From the NCBI GenBank assembly GCA_000697055.1, contig JNDT01001903.1:1-33342 (forward strand): a stretch of DNA of 33,342 bases, read 5' to 3'. Source of the DNA: Saksenaea vasiformis B4078. Lineage: Eukaryota; Mucoromycota; Mucoromycetes; Mucorales; Saksenaeaceae. This document shows, in pieces, positions 10,190 through 19,898 of the stretch. Both the position numbers and the translations under genes were made by a program. The stretch's first letter is position 1. Each line of letters opens with the position of its first letter. The notes under the pieces were generated by a model that was not told the DNA's origin, made no database searches, and worked only from the letters and a program-made list of their open reading frames with translations.

Positions 10190-10900
10190 ATACGGTCATC
10201 AGTTAATGGATTGACGCCAAAATCATACGGTTGCTTACATCAACTTGACCCTCGGTGGACGTGCAATTTGTTGGTGCGGCATAAAAAATCATTCATGATT
10301 AGAAAATGGAAGACGCTTTGATGTCTTTTTACTTACCTCAATGTAATCCACATTGTCATGGGCTACTACTACCCTCCACCCTGGCCGGATGGGAGCAACA
10401 TTGGAAGAAATCTGGCTACACATACCAGTGTTGAAAGCACTACAGAGAACTTGAAACAGTGCAGAGTCTGGCGAAGCTCTGTAGCAGAAAATAAGTGACG
10501 CTGCGGGAAAACTAAGTTATTTACCTGGTGGTGAACAGGGAGGTACACCACAGCCGAGAAAGGCGGTTCGAGACAGGAGTCATGCAGGCTAAACGATAGA
10601 TAAAAAGACATGAATGACCTTGTAGACGTGATGAAGAATTGACATCCTTACCGGGAAGTTTTTATAAAAGAACAGAGCCAAGGAAAAAAAAAAAAAAAGA
10701 GGAAATTCATGCGTCCCTTTAAATACAGAGCATTTTGGGTGGAGCCTTACTGCTTCCAGTGGGATACTGATAAATCCATCATTGTAACACCTCAATGCGA
10801 AGCTCAGGTCATTCAGGCGCGAGCTATTCCTTGGATTAAGGCAAAATGAAATACTTCTCACCGCCAAGCCGTAACATTTATTTGATGCAAAGAACTCATT
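10190..10900 (+). repeat. Dispersed repeat, copy A (diverged)
   Basis: This stretch aligns by eye, in the same order, with 16.98-17.72 kb (copy B) and in part with 15.35-15.75 kb on the minus strand (copy C). Shared blocks are: an end-proximal block at 10235-10335 (GGACGTGCAATTTG, GCATAAAAAATCATTCATGA, GATGTCTTTTTACTTA); TCATGCAGGCTAAACGATAG near 10580; GACATCCTTACCGGGAAG near 10640; CATGCGTCCCTTTAAATACA near 10709; and a 50-bp unit with AAATCCATCATTG near 10772. It is probably a decayed non-autonomous or Fanzor-related element; no intact ORF is present. Confidence 0.65.
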
Positions 10901-11199
10901 CAGAATCTAGTATTCTGTCAGCAAGCTCGATGTGAATTTTGTCAAAGAAAAAGGAAAGAGCTTGCTGAACAAAGATGTTCAAAACAAACAAGGTGCATTG
11001 TCCAGAAGACTATCTTACGGTAAAGAACATTTGAAGATATAAGTGTGGGGGTGGTTCGATGAGATGCTACAGCGACCAATTCAAACTTAATGTTATCTGT
11101 TCAGCAGTAACATTTCATATGCAGCGTGGGATCACCAATGCCATTTTCACCAACATTCTGGGGTTCTTCTGGGACGCGACGGTAACGGGCTAAAAGCGG
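10901..11199. other. No gene recognised
   Basis: Unassigned flank between repeat copy A and the VAC8 promoter. The inverted halves CAGCAAGCTC (about 10919) and GAGCTTGCTG (about 10959) could form a hairpin. Nothing else was seen. Confidence 0.3.
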
Positions 11200-11446
11200 C
11201 ACGTGTCTCGCTTGAGACGTCACTCTCACCTCCACACCACTTTTTTGGTTTGCTTTACTTGTTGCTGTGCAACTTTTCCATCTATTCTTTTAACCATCAC
11301 CCTCTACCGATTGATCCCATCCAGCTCTTCTTTAACTCTGGCCTTTCTTTGTTTCCAAACACCTATTCATTCTTATTCCATTCTCTTTAGTCTCTTCACC
11401 TTCTTTTAAACGCTTTTCTCACTACTTCTTTATACGTACAAGCACC
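11200..11446 (+). promoter_or_regulatory. Pyrimidine-rich promoter/leader of VAC8
   Basis: From about 11220 to 11430 the plus strand is mostly C and T (CTTTACTTGTTGCTGTGCAA, then runs such as CCATTCTCTTTAGTCTCTTC), ending just before the ATG at 11447. CT-rich stretches around transcription starts are common in fungal promoters. No TATA box is obvious. Confidence 0.5.
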
Positions 11447-13766
11447 ATGGGAAATCTCTCCAGTAGTTGCTGTCAAAATTGTTTTGGTAGTAAGTCTACG
11501 AGACTTTCGCGTTTATTATTTTTAACTAAGTAATGGCCGACTACAGAACGAAATCGGATAGGCTTGTACGAGCCTTTGTTGCAGGAAAATGAGCGGGAAG
11601 CCATCTCCGAACTCCTTCAATATCTCGAAAGTGAGTACGGTAATAGCGATATCGCTGAACTTAACCTTTGCCGTAGACCGCAGCCATACGAATTTTTTTG
11701 AGGGTGAACCATTGCAAGCTCTTTCAACACTTGCTTACTCCGACAACGTGGACTTGCAAAGATCGGCAGCTCTCGCGTTTGCGGAAATCACAGAGAAAGG
11801 TTTGTAGCCGCGCGCGTTTCAAGAACAAACTTCTTTGCTGAGCAGGAAAAATATTACGATGGTAGATGTGCGGCAGGTGGGACGTGATACCATGGACCCC
11901 ATCTTGTTTCTTTTGCAATCACACGACGTTGAAGTACAGCGAGCCGCCAGTGCAGCTCTCGGAAATCTGGCTGTTAATAGTAAGTAAGTGATGTATTAAC
12001 CAATTTGCTAAAATTCCCTGATGTAGCGGAAAATAAGCTGTTGATTGTCAAGCTCGGCGGTCTGGAACAGTTGATTCGTCAAATGGGTAGCCCAAACGTC
12101 GAGGTGCAGTGCAACGCCGTAGGTTGTATAACCAACCTTGCTACCCATCGTGAGTTACTTTCAACCTGATGGCGACAGTATATGCTAAGAAGGTTTTGCA
12201 GACGAAAACAAGGACAAGATTGCCGAATCCGATGCACTTAGACTGTTAGTGGATCTGGCACGTTCAAAAGATCAACGGGTGCAACGTAACGCAACAGGAG
12301 CCCTGTTAAACATGACACACACACGTATGTTGTTTGTGAATGACTGAAGAGAAAAGGAGCCTAATCGTTTTCCAGAGAAGAATCGTCACCAGCTAGTGAA
12401 TGCGGGAGCCATCCCCGTTCTAATAAGCCTCTTGAGTTCACCCGATGCAGACGTACAGTATTATTGTACAACTGCGCTCAGCAATATTGCCGTGGATGGT
12501 ATGGCCTTTATATATATGGTTATATATAGATATATACAAATTTCCGGGATGTTGTCTCAACCCCTTGCTTGTAGCTGGTAATCGGAAAAAACTAGCACAA
12601 ACGGATTCAAGATTGGTGCAGTATCTTATTGCATTGATGGATACAAAAAGCTTAAAGGTGCAATGCCAGGCAGCGCTTGCATTACGTAATTTAGCGTCGG
12701 ATGGTAAGCGTTTTATTCAGAATTAATCCAACCACTGATCAAACGCATCAGAAAAATACCAACTCGAAATCGTCCGCTGCAAAGGTCTTCCACCGTTATT
12801 GCGCCTTTTGAAATCATCTTTTCTTCCCCTCATTTTATCATCCGTCGCTTGCATTCGCAATATATCCATTCATCCAGCCAATGAGTCTCCCATCATCGAC
12901 GAAGGATTTGTCAACCCATTGATTGAACTTCTGTCGTATGACGACAATGAAGAAATCCAATGCCACGCCATCTCAACACTGCGGAATTTAGCGGCGAGTT
13001 CCGAGCGCAACAAAAAAGCTATAGTGGAAGCGGGCGCAGTAAAAAGAATCAAAGCGCTGATAAACCAAGTGCCCGCAAGTGTGCAAACAGAAATGACAGC
13101 TGCAATAGCCGTATTAGCACTGAGCGATGAGCTTAAACAACGTCTTGTGGGCATGGGTGTGTTAGAAGTGCTGGTACCATTGACGACAAGTGATAATATG
13201 GAAGTCCAGGGAAATTCGGCAGCAGCCATTGGTAATCTAAGTTCAAAAGGTATTTGCAGAACAGCCGAAAAAAAAAGAAACGGAAAAAGAAAAAATTGCC
13301 ACTCATTTGGGTACAGTGAAAGAATATTCGCCATTTTTAAAAGTATGGGACACTCCTCAAGGTGGCCTTTCGAGTTTCTTGCGCCATTTCCTCGACGAAA
13401 AACAAGACATCGCGTTTCAACATATCGGAGTTTGGACGATTGAACAGTTTTTGGAAGGCGGCGGTAAGGGTTTTAGACTGTTCATCGGTATGACTAACCT
13501 TCTCTGCAGACAAGGAACTAGTATTAAAAATTGCAAGATCACAAGAGATTGTGGATGCTGTGAATCGTATTGCAAACTCTGAGAAAGCATATAAACCAAA
13601 AACGGAACTGATGGGTGACTTGACCGAGGATGGCGTTGACGATATGGATGGCGATATCTTCAACTTAGCAAAGAGAGTTGCTACAGCGTTGAGTGATGTG
13701 GAACAAGAGAAAGCGCAAAGTGGTGATCTCGCAAAGAAGCCTGCCGGTGGAAAACGGCAACGATGA
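11447..13766 (+). CDS. VAC8: Vacuolar armadillo-repeat protein Vac8
   Basis: Vac8 is a lipid-anchored armadillo protein of the vacuole membrane acting in vacuole inheritance, nucleus-vacuole junctions, fusion and selective autophagy. Eleven exons join in frame: 11447-11489, 11547-11630, 11677-11799, 11866-11979, 12027-12149, 12202-12324, 12376-12498, 12575-12703, 12752-13249, 13317-13463 and 13510-13766, giving 587 aa (yeast Vac8 is 578). The N-terminus [13 protein letters not shown] has the myristoylation Gly2 and nearby Cys for palmitoylation. Armadillo repeats run nearly end to end ([105 protein letters not shown]). Several introns share one phase and fall near repeat boundaries, with four 123-nt exons, so gene structure mirrors repeat structure. 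The intron at 13250-13316 is the least certain but gives an ungapped fit ([15 protein letters not shown]). Confidence 0.97.
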
Positions 13767-14490
13767 ACACGGTGTAAAATGCGTTCCCTGTGCTGATAAA
13801 ACAAATATCTTTAACCCCACATCTCCTCTACCCTTTCCCTCCCCCCCCCATCCCATTTCAAGTAATAATTCTGTTTTCCTCAACTGTGTTGCTTGTTTAC
13901 TGCATCATTATATTATCAACACTGGCGCCCTACTTTGCTTTACAAATCATAGTCGCATTCCATATTGAGCACGAGAGATTTAAGGTTTTTCGTGGAAAAC
14001 GCGCGAAGCTCAGCTGTTTCTTGTTTTGTTTGGTTTCTTGGTATGCTGATCTTGTTTGTGTTTGGCGTTGTTTACAGGTAACATTGTTGCAGATACAAAA
14101 CAGCAAAACATACATATATCCAAGTAAATTTGGACGTAAGGGGATACTCAATCATTTCCATATTTGCCGCACTATAAGCGAACATGCCGTAGTACTTAAT
14201 TTTCAAGGTTTAGTAGTAGCTAAGATGCTAACAAGATGACACGGATGTTTCGCTATGAGTTCAAGAGATAGACGTTTGTTCAAGAAAAAGGATGTAGTTT
14301 GAGTTCAGATAACCGAGTTATAACAAGACAAATTGAAGAGACACAAGTTGGTCGATAAAAATCGATCATATACAGGACATCACTTTCCCGTAGCATGTGT
14401 CCCTTTATTTTTATTTAGATGCTACATCATCAATGCGAAGAGACGTATTTGTTTTAAGCGATAACAAGGCTATGGAATAGAATTCTATGA
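13767..14490. other. No gene recognised; 3' flank of VAC8
   Basis: AT-rich with a C-run (about 13841-13854) and no supported reading frame. The far end adjoins the stop of a dead Fanzor gene on the minus strand. Confidence 0.4.
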
Positions 14491-14500
14491 TTGAAGAATA

Positions 14501-15356
14501 TCAAATTCTCTTTGGTCTGCAAAATGCAGTTGGTCGTTTATCGCCCCGACCCTTCATACGTTGGAAAACATGAAGGATGTTTGAGGCTGCCATGCTGCAG
14601 CGATTCCAATACGTCGACGTACCTGATGTTTTATTGCATTTCAGTACAGCGTGAATCTTCGCGCCTTCATTCCCTCGTGCGTCCTTTGTTTCAGTTGCGT
14701 TCTTTAGGTTTCGGGTCTGGCAGGTGGGACATATTTGTGAAGTTAGATATTCATATATCATAAACACAAATGTCGGTGCCTTCTAAATGTAAGGTTATTC
14801 GTATAGATGTAAATAGACGCAACACAGCACCGTCCGTTGTTTGGCTTTTAGCTTCAATTCTTTGAGAATAGCCTTAGTTGGTACTGTGTTTTTCCCTTTC
14901 ATACTGCCACTAAATGCCGCATTTTCGTACGCTACAATAACGGGCTTATTTTTTTTTTTTTGTCGCTTCGATCGTTGGCGGAGAGGGGCACCCATTTGGA
15001 ATCGCTAGACTTGCATATGTTTTGTTTTGCTGTTTTCGTTGTACTTGCTGCTTCCGTAAAGCCACGTCTTTGCAAGTTCACTTCTTCCTTTTTGTTTTCT
15101 GATATAGCTCTTAATCGCAGTTTGCTGTACCTGTAAAAGAAGTAAAAGGAAAAAAGGCCTATCAATACCTTCAATCCCGAGAAAAAAATTCAGAAATACT
15201 GGATTTGGAATCAACGTTTGTGTCAGCTATATGTCCTTTTACGTTCAATTTGTATAAATTTAGCGCTGGAGAGTGGTGCGTCTTTGCGGCGAGAAGTGGT
15301 TTATTTTGCGTCAACCCAAGGAATAGTTTGCACTCTGGGTAACCACATTTTTGCAT
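14501..15356 (-). pseudogene. Fanzor-type nuclease remnant no. 2 (C-terminal part)
   Basis: Read leftward on the minus strand. A 3' splice site (TTCTTTTACAG, about 15133-15143) precedes an exon with RKQKGRSELAKTWLYGSSKY, followed by PVIVAYENAAFSGSMKGKNT and VPTKAILKELKLKA. An intron near 14770-14820 then leads to YEYLTSQICPTCQTRNLKN, KIHAVLKC and YWNRCSMAASNILHVFQ, ending at the stop 14501-14503. This is the RuvC-II/zinc-ribbon/RuvC-III order of Fanzor, the eukaryotic relative of TnpB. It is dead: the RuvC-III Asp of the NRD motif is Cys here (NRC), the second ribbon Cys pair is broken, and frames change. The 15171-15356 part (LGLTQNKPLLAAK) may be the RuvC-I side but I cannot confirm it. It differs clearly from the Fanzor at 21.5-24.6 kb. 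Confidence 0.75.
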
Positions 15357-15530
15357 TAAAGTGCTTCAGTGATGGTTTTTCGATATCCCGTTGGAAAGCA
15401 GTAAAAATGTCTCAACGATAAGGAAAATGTCCTATTGAACAAGAAATCGTTTTTTGCATTGTGGGTACTTCAGTGATGGATTTCCTAGCATCCCATCGCA
15501 AAGCAGTAAAAATGTTTCAAGATAAGGACA
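15340..15530 (+). repeat. Two tandem copies of a ~60-bp unit, also dispersed
   Basis: 15352-15410 and 15457-15515 share TTGCATT...CTTCAGTGATGG, TTTC, ATCCCATCGCAAAGCAGTAA and following AAAATGT. Related single copies lie on the minus strand at about 10748-10800 and 17640-17697. The tandem pair is specific to this locus (copy C). Confidence 0.65.
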
Positions 15531-15629
15531 GGTTCTAGCCAAAATAATCCACACTTAAAGGAACGTACGAATTTCCTTTTTTTTCCTTCTGGCTCTGTTC
15601 TCTTTAACATCCCCGGTAAGGATGTCAAT

Positions 15630-16090
15630 TTATGTACATACAAGATTATTCATGTTTTCTGTCTGCCGTTTGGGCTGCATGACCTCTGCCCCGAACTGCC
15701 TTGGCTGTCTTGGCTGTCTTGGCTGTCTTGGCGCCCTTTGCCCATTTTCAAACTTTCCCTTCATGTCTGCAGGTGTCAACGCGTCGTAGGGAGCTTTATG
15801 CTTTTTGAAAATAAACTCGGCATCTGTGCCATACGTTCGTATTTTGTCCCTAAAATTTATCTTAATTAAGTCAATCAAATGAAATATACTTACCACAACA
15901 TGACTCTCTCGGGTTCAAGACTATTCAGGGTCTTATATCCAATTTTTGCCATGTCAAACAACCGGAAATATTGCTTCTCTCACCTTGGAAGCATCGATAG
16001 GTGACATCAAATCACGAAGTCCGGCCTTGCACGTTAATCTCCCAAGCGCTTGGCGATCGATCATGATGTGGCGTAACTGAGTACGGTATA
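15630..16090 (-). pseudogene. Unidentified coding remnant, probably part of the Fanzor no. 2 element
   Basis: I do not recognise this family. Leftward from 16090 there is an open stretch reading HIMIDRQALGRLTCKAGLRD and LMSPIDASK, a broken part, then NSLEPERVMLW, a likely intron (GTAAGTATATTT...AATTTTAG, about 15855-15897), and an exon with YGTDAEFIFKKHKAPYDALT, ADMKGKFENG and a PRQ-rich run (PRQPRQPRQPRQ) made by a 9-bp tandem repeat at about 15697-15735. It ends in MQPKRQTENMNNL before a GTATGT donor. The last part recurs as decayed sequence in copies A and B. Position and strand suggest N-terminal exons of the element that carries Fanzor no. 2, but this is inference. Confidence 0.45.
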
Positions 16091-16309
16091 GAGGCAGTAC
16101 GGTGGACCGTCTTGCCCCTCGTAGATCAGTGTACTTCTCAGTTCTAAACGTTTTTGCATCTATGGCGGTACCTGTCTCTCATTTTAAGATGCATCTCTTA
16201 CTGATCAGGCATTGGCAACAAGGCTTTCATTGCTTCATTTTATGGATTCTGTCTATTGCTGCTGAACCAAAATCAGATTTTACGCTATAAATTAAACTTC
16301 TCCTGAAAG

Positions 16310-16750
16310 TATTGGTCAAACAAAGACAAGATTACCATGATGATCATATATGACAAGATGCCAAACTGATGAAGATATCTGCCCCAACGAAGTCAATCGT
16401 AAAGGCACTCAAGCTGGACACTTCAAGGAAAAGTGTACTCGATGACTATTTTTTTCTGAAGATGATTTTTTACTATGCTTTCTCATAGGTACGTACGAGT
16501 GTCATCATGATGGACGAGTACCTGTGCTCCCAAATTTTGTCCAAGCTGTAACGAACGGCATCTGAAAAATGCAGAAAACCCAGACGCTTATGATCAAGCT
16601 GGAAAAATCCACGCTGTTCTCATTTGTGGAAAAACATGTCGAACGGTTTGGTGGAATCGCAATGAAATGGCCGCTGCAAATACCCGTAGTATAACAATAG
16701 CCGGTTACCACCATTTCAACGCCGGTCTGTTAGCGGCGGGAGGTCCTTAA
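16310..16750 (+). pseudogene. Fanzor-type nuclease remnant no. 3 (C-terminal part)
   Basis: Plus strand. APTKSIVKALKLDTSRKSVL (16384-16440) is followed by an intron (about 16437-16488, ending TTTCTCATAG), then VIMMDEYLCSQI (16502-16534). One extra T in a T-run near 16535-16538 shifts the frame, after which CPSCNERHLKNAEN, AGKIHAVLICGKTC and VWWNRNEMAAANT follow to a stop at 16748-16750. These are the RuvC-II Glu motif, zinc ribbon and RuvC-III motif of Fanzor. The catalytic Asp of NRD is Asn (NRN), so it is inactive. It is the same lineage as remnant no. 2 on the opposite strand and keeps the intron at the same place between the PTK helix and DEYL. The upstream part is too decayed to trace. 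Confidence 0.8.
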
Positions 16751-16780
16751 CCCAGTTACATTGTTATAACAGCTACTACA

Positions 16781-16903
16781 TACTGTTTATTGAATCATTT
16801 CATTTCCTTTTCTTTTTGGACCGGACGAGAGCGGACATGCTAAAAAGCGCAGCGTTCAACGTCATTCAATAAATATTTCTTTAATCTGTTTATTGAATCA
16901 TTT
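16781..16903 (+). repeat. Repeated element ends, possible tiny MITE
   Basis: An identical 18-mer, CTGTTTATTGAATCATTT, occurs at 16783-16800 (preceded by TA) and at 16886-16903. Between them, at 16865-16873, is the inverted form TTCAATAAA. The left 18-mer and this inverted copy could bound a ~95-bp MITE; the second 18-mer begins repeat copy B. The same end sequence bounds the Fanzor element at 21246-25790. Confidence 0.6.
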
Positions 16904-17720
16904 TTTACGCTACTCTAAATAAAATCTTGTGCCTTTGAAGCGCCTAGTTTGCGCTAAAGAATTGAATATGCGGTGGTTAGTACGTCAATTCTACGTCAGA
17001 AGATTAATCAACTTACATGAACTTGGTCTCTCCGATGGACGCAAAATGTACTCGAGCAGCATAAAAAATAATTCACGGTTAGTTAGCGAATGAAAGATGC
17101 TTTGATGTCTTTTACTTATGCCCTTCTGAAGGGGTAATCCCGTGATTACACGGGGACCCGACCCCGCACCAAAGCGGTGGGGGCGGGTGAGGGAGGAGGT
17201 CGGCGTCTGAGAGTGGCCGATTGTATGACGGTCTGCAGAGAAATTGAAGCGATCCAGCGTCTGGAGATCTATCACGAAAAAATATGTGATGCTGAACAGG
17301 ATAACGTTCATTTACTTAAGTGGTGAACGTAAGTTACACACGGCCAAGACAGTTCGGACAGAGGTCATGCAGCCCAAACAAGAGGCAGAAAACATGAGTG
17401 ATCTTGCAGGTGTAATGTATTGACATCCTTATCGGGAATGTTATGGACAAACGGAGCCGAAGAATAAAAAAATTCCATGCGTCTCTTTAAATACGGTTTA
17501 TTCTGGTATGAACTTATCATGAAACACTCCTATGCCTTGTGTTAAGGCGTAGAGAAACTTGTCATTGATACAATGAATCATCTCAACGTCACAAGAACGT
17601 GCTGCTTTCGGTGGAACATTTCCCTTAAGACATTTTTTTGCTTTGCAATAGCTAAGAAATCCATCACCATAAAGATGAAACCTTCTGATGCAAACTGTAG
17701 TTATCCAAGCGCGAACTGTT
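16886..17720 (+). repeat. Dispersed repeat, copy B, with an element end at its left
   Basis: It starts with the element end CTGTTTATTGAATC, followed by TTTTTTACGCTACTC. About 100 bp later is the conserved end-proximal block (17015-17120: GGACGCAAAATG, GCATAAAAAATAATTCACGG, GATGTCTTTTACTTA), then a GC-rich stretch (17125-17215) with an inverted repeat GTAATCCCGTGATTAC, then blocks shared with copies A and C (TCATGCAGCCCAAACAAGAG near 17368; GACATCCTTATCGGGAATG near 17422; CATGCGTCTCTTTAAATAC near 17476; AAATCCATCACC near 17658). No intact gene is present. Its right end was not found. Confidence 0.65.
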
Positions 17721-18562
17721 CATTGAATGACCATAAAGGCACATACCTCAAAGCGCAGACTTCATCTGGAAGTAGCGTCGGATAATTTCAAATAGACGCA
17801 AAGTCATAGGAAAAAACCTGTAAAGTGGTGTCCAAGTTTGGCATCGTAATACAAAGTCCGCACGAACGACGACTGCTTCGCCCCAGAGGATAACACAAAG
17901 CGCAGATAAGTGGTCCAAGCAAATGCCGTATATGATGTCCTAGGAGTTGATAGGAGAAATACGTGGTTATCCCCTATTTAAAACGCCATGTGCCAGTACA
18001 AGCTGAAGGCTTCCCCACATGGAACGCTTTCGATGGCTGTGCCAGCGATCGTCAATTAGGAGAAGTATGGATACAGGTGATACTTGGCTCAGATGATCAA
18101 AGCACTCTCCTTGATTGTCATCGGAGTGACAAAGCAAATATTGGTTTTAGAGTCACGAGGATTCGACGTACAGTCCCTACTAATCGTACGAGTCGTGGTG
18201 TTTTCGGAAACTCACAAAAATATGGGCATCAATAACGATAAACCAATGCAAGTCAGGTTGTATTGTCTGCATGGAAATGTTACTTTTTTAGCGGTGGGAC
18301 AATAACGAGGGGCATAATACTGCCAGTGCACGGTTCAGGGTAACCTATTTAGGTATTTGGCAGAGATAAACTGCATAGATCCAAAATACTTCGAAGTATC
18401 AATCCGGGGAATGTCAACACCAATTATGTCCCAGAGCTATTGATCAGGAAAGACAACTGGTTCTCTATATGCTGCTAGTCGAAAGAGTGGTTTCAAGTTT
18501 ACATATTTTTTCAAATATCGTTTTCATAGAGTGAAGACAAAGCGATTTTATCAAAAACAATA
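17721..18562. other. No gene recognised
   Basis: Two overlapping plus-strand readings (17963-18235 and 18084-18305) have no recognisable motif and look like chance or decayed copy-B sequence. The 3' flank of the minus-strand membrane protein gene starts at 18562. Confidence 0.4.
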
Positions 18563-19898
18563 TTAAGTAGAGCTAGTCAGGTTTACTGCTGATGCTGTTG
18601 ATGCGTCGTAAACGGTAGATGCAATTGATTCTGTTAAATTTAGCTTCCGATCGTGGTGATTCATGCAATGTGGTGGCTGTTTCCGTGCAGGTGTCGTAAC
18701 TGCGTTGTAATGCAGCTGATCTTCCTCCAGGTTGCTTAAACTTTTGTCTTTCCGTGGTCTGCTTTCTATTCGGTATATGTTGGGCGAATTGGATAGCTCA
18801 AAGGAGGTTACATTGTCTTCGCACTGACTTAATACTGCGCTTTCGCATGGATTGGTATGAGAGCTGCCAGAATTGGAACCAATGGATATACTGGAGAGGG
18901 TCTTTCTCATACGAGGACTAATAAAGAATGGGGGAGTCAATGGAAGAACCGCTTCAAACAATAACTCACTTTAAGATAACAGCAAATTCGACCATTAACG
19001 TCGTTACTGCACCTGCATACATCCATACGACAGATATCAATACACTTCCGGTCATACTCCTCATGATGTCTTCTCGAATAGCGAGATAAATTATCAGGAT
19101 GACTGCAAACGTCCACAAACACGTGGTACCACCGACGATGATGATTTTGACTTTGAGTGCACCCATCTTGATTTTTTCAGGATTTACTCGCAAGTCCGTC
19201 TGTATCTCCAAATGGTAGCTTAAAAGTCGAAGTAAACGAATGCCGGCAAAAAGTATGAGAGATCCGAGGAACCCGCAATAGAATGTCCACAGAGAATATA
19301 AGATTTTGGTATAAAATTCTGCTTTTGCTACGTTCCCTTGTTGTGCGTAGATGCCAGAAAGTGTAGAGAAGATATTATTCGTTATGAATGGTGATAGGAT
19401 GACCATTACATAGATGATATTAATGATGACAGGCGATCGCACCCAGACGGTGTATATGGCTATGCTGTTCTGCGAAAAATCAATTATGGGCATAGCTGTA
19501 AAAGAGCGTTCTTACATCTGACAATGTGAACGCAATACCAAAGAGGTAGCATGCTAAGGCGCAAAATCCAAGTTGCCATGGAAATTCAAAGATGACTAGA
19601 GGGCGAGATTAGAAATAGGCACATAGAAAGCGGTTCTGACCTACAAGATCTGAATACTACGTTGGGGAAGATATCAGAGACATAAATGATAGATTGTATC
19701 ATTTGACCTGTTAAATGGGGTTAAAGGTAAGCCAGGACAATCAATTGTTTTTCACATCGTACAGAGATTAAATAAGATTCCGAACAACCCCATCGTCTCG
19801 ATCGGCTTTGGTCGGATGAAACCTGCTCGAAAGTCAAACAGGGTTTGATTTCTATAAACTAGCCGCCAGTATAACATTATGATTGCTATTTTTCTCAT
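18563..19898 (-). CDS. Multi-span membrane protein, six to seven TM, unknown function
   Basis: Five minus-strand exons join in frame: 19763-19898, 19645-19707, 19516-19595, 18970-19469 and 18563-18917, giving 377 aa. Introns are 46-55 nt. ATG 19898 follows an in-frame stop. Hydrophobic segments in order are GLFGILFNLCQMIQSIIYV (split by intron 1), QLGFCALACYLFGIAFTL, VIINIIYVMVILSPFITN, YSLWTFYCGFLGSLILFAGI, IIIVGGTTCLWTFAVILIIY and VLISVVWMYAGAVTTLMVEF, so six clear spans, perhaps seven. A basic loop (RVNPEKIKMGALKVK) follows span four. The C-terminal ~115 residues are polar, Ser/Asn-rich and look cytosolic (SSISIGSNSGSSHTNP). The layout resembles uncharacterised 7-TM receptor-like fungal proteins, but I see no diagnostic motif and do not assign a ligand or pathway. 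The intron at 18918-18969 is needed to avoid a stop after AVILK. Confidence 0.8.

Noticed and set aside
17963..18305. Overlapping plus-strand frames as a gene
   Set aside because: No motif, no splice logic, and they follow decayed repeat copy B.
18563..18961. Separate small gene upstream of 18563 on the minus strand
   Set aside because: It joins in phase to the membrane protein through a canonical 52-nt intron, so it is that gene's last exon.
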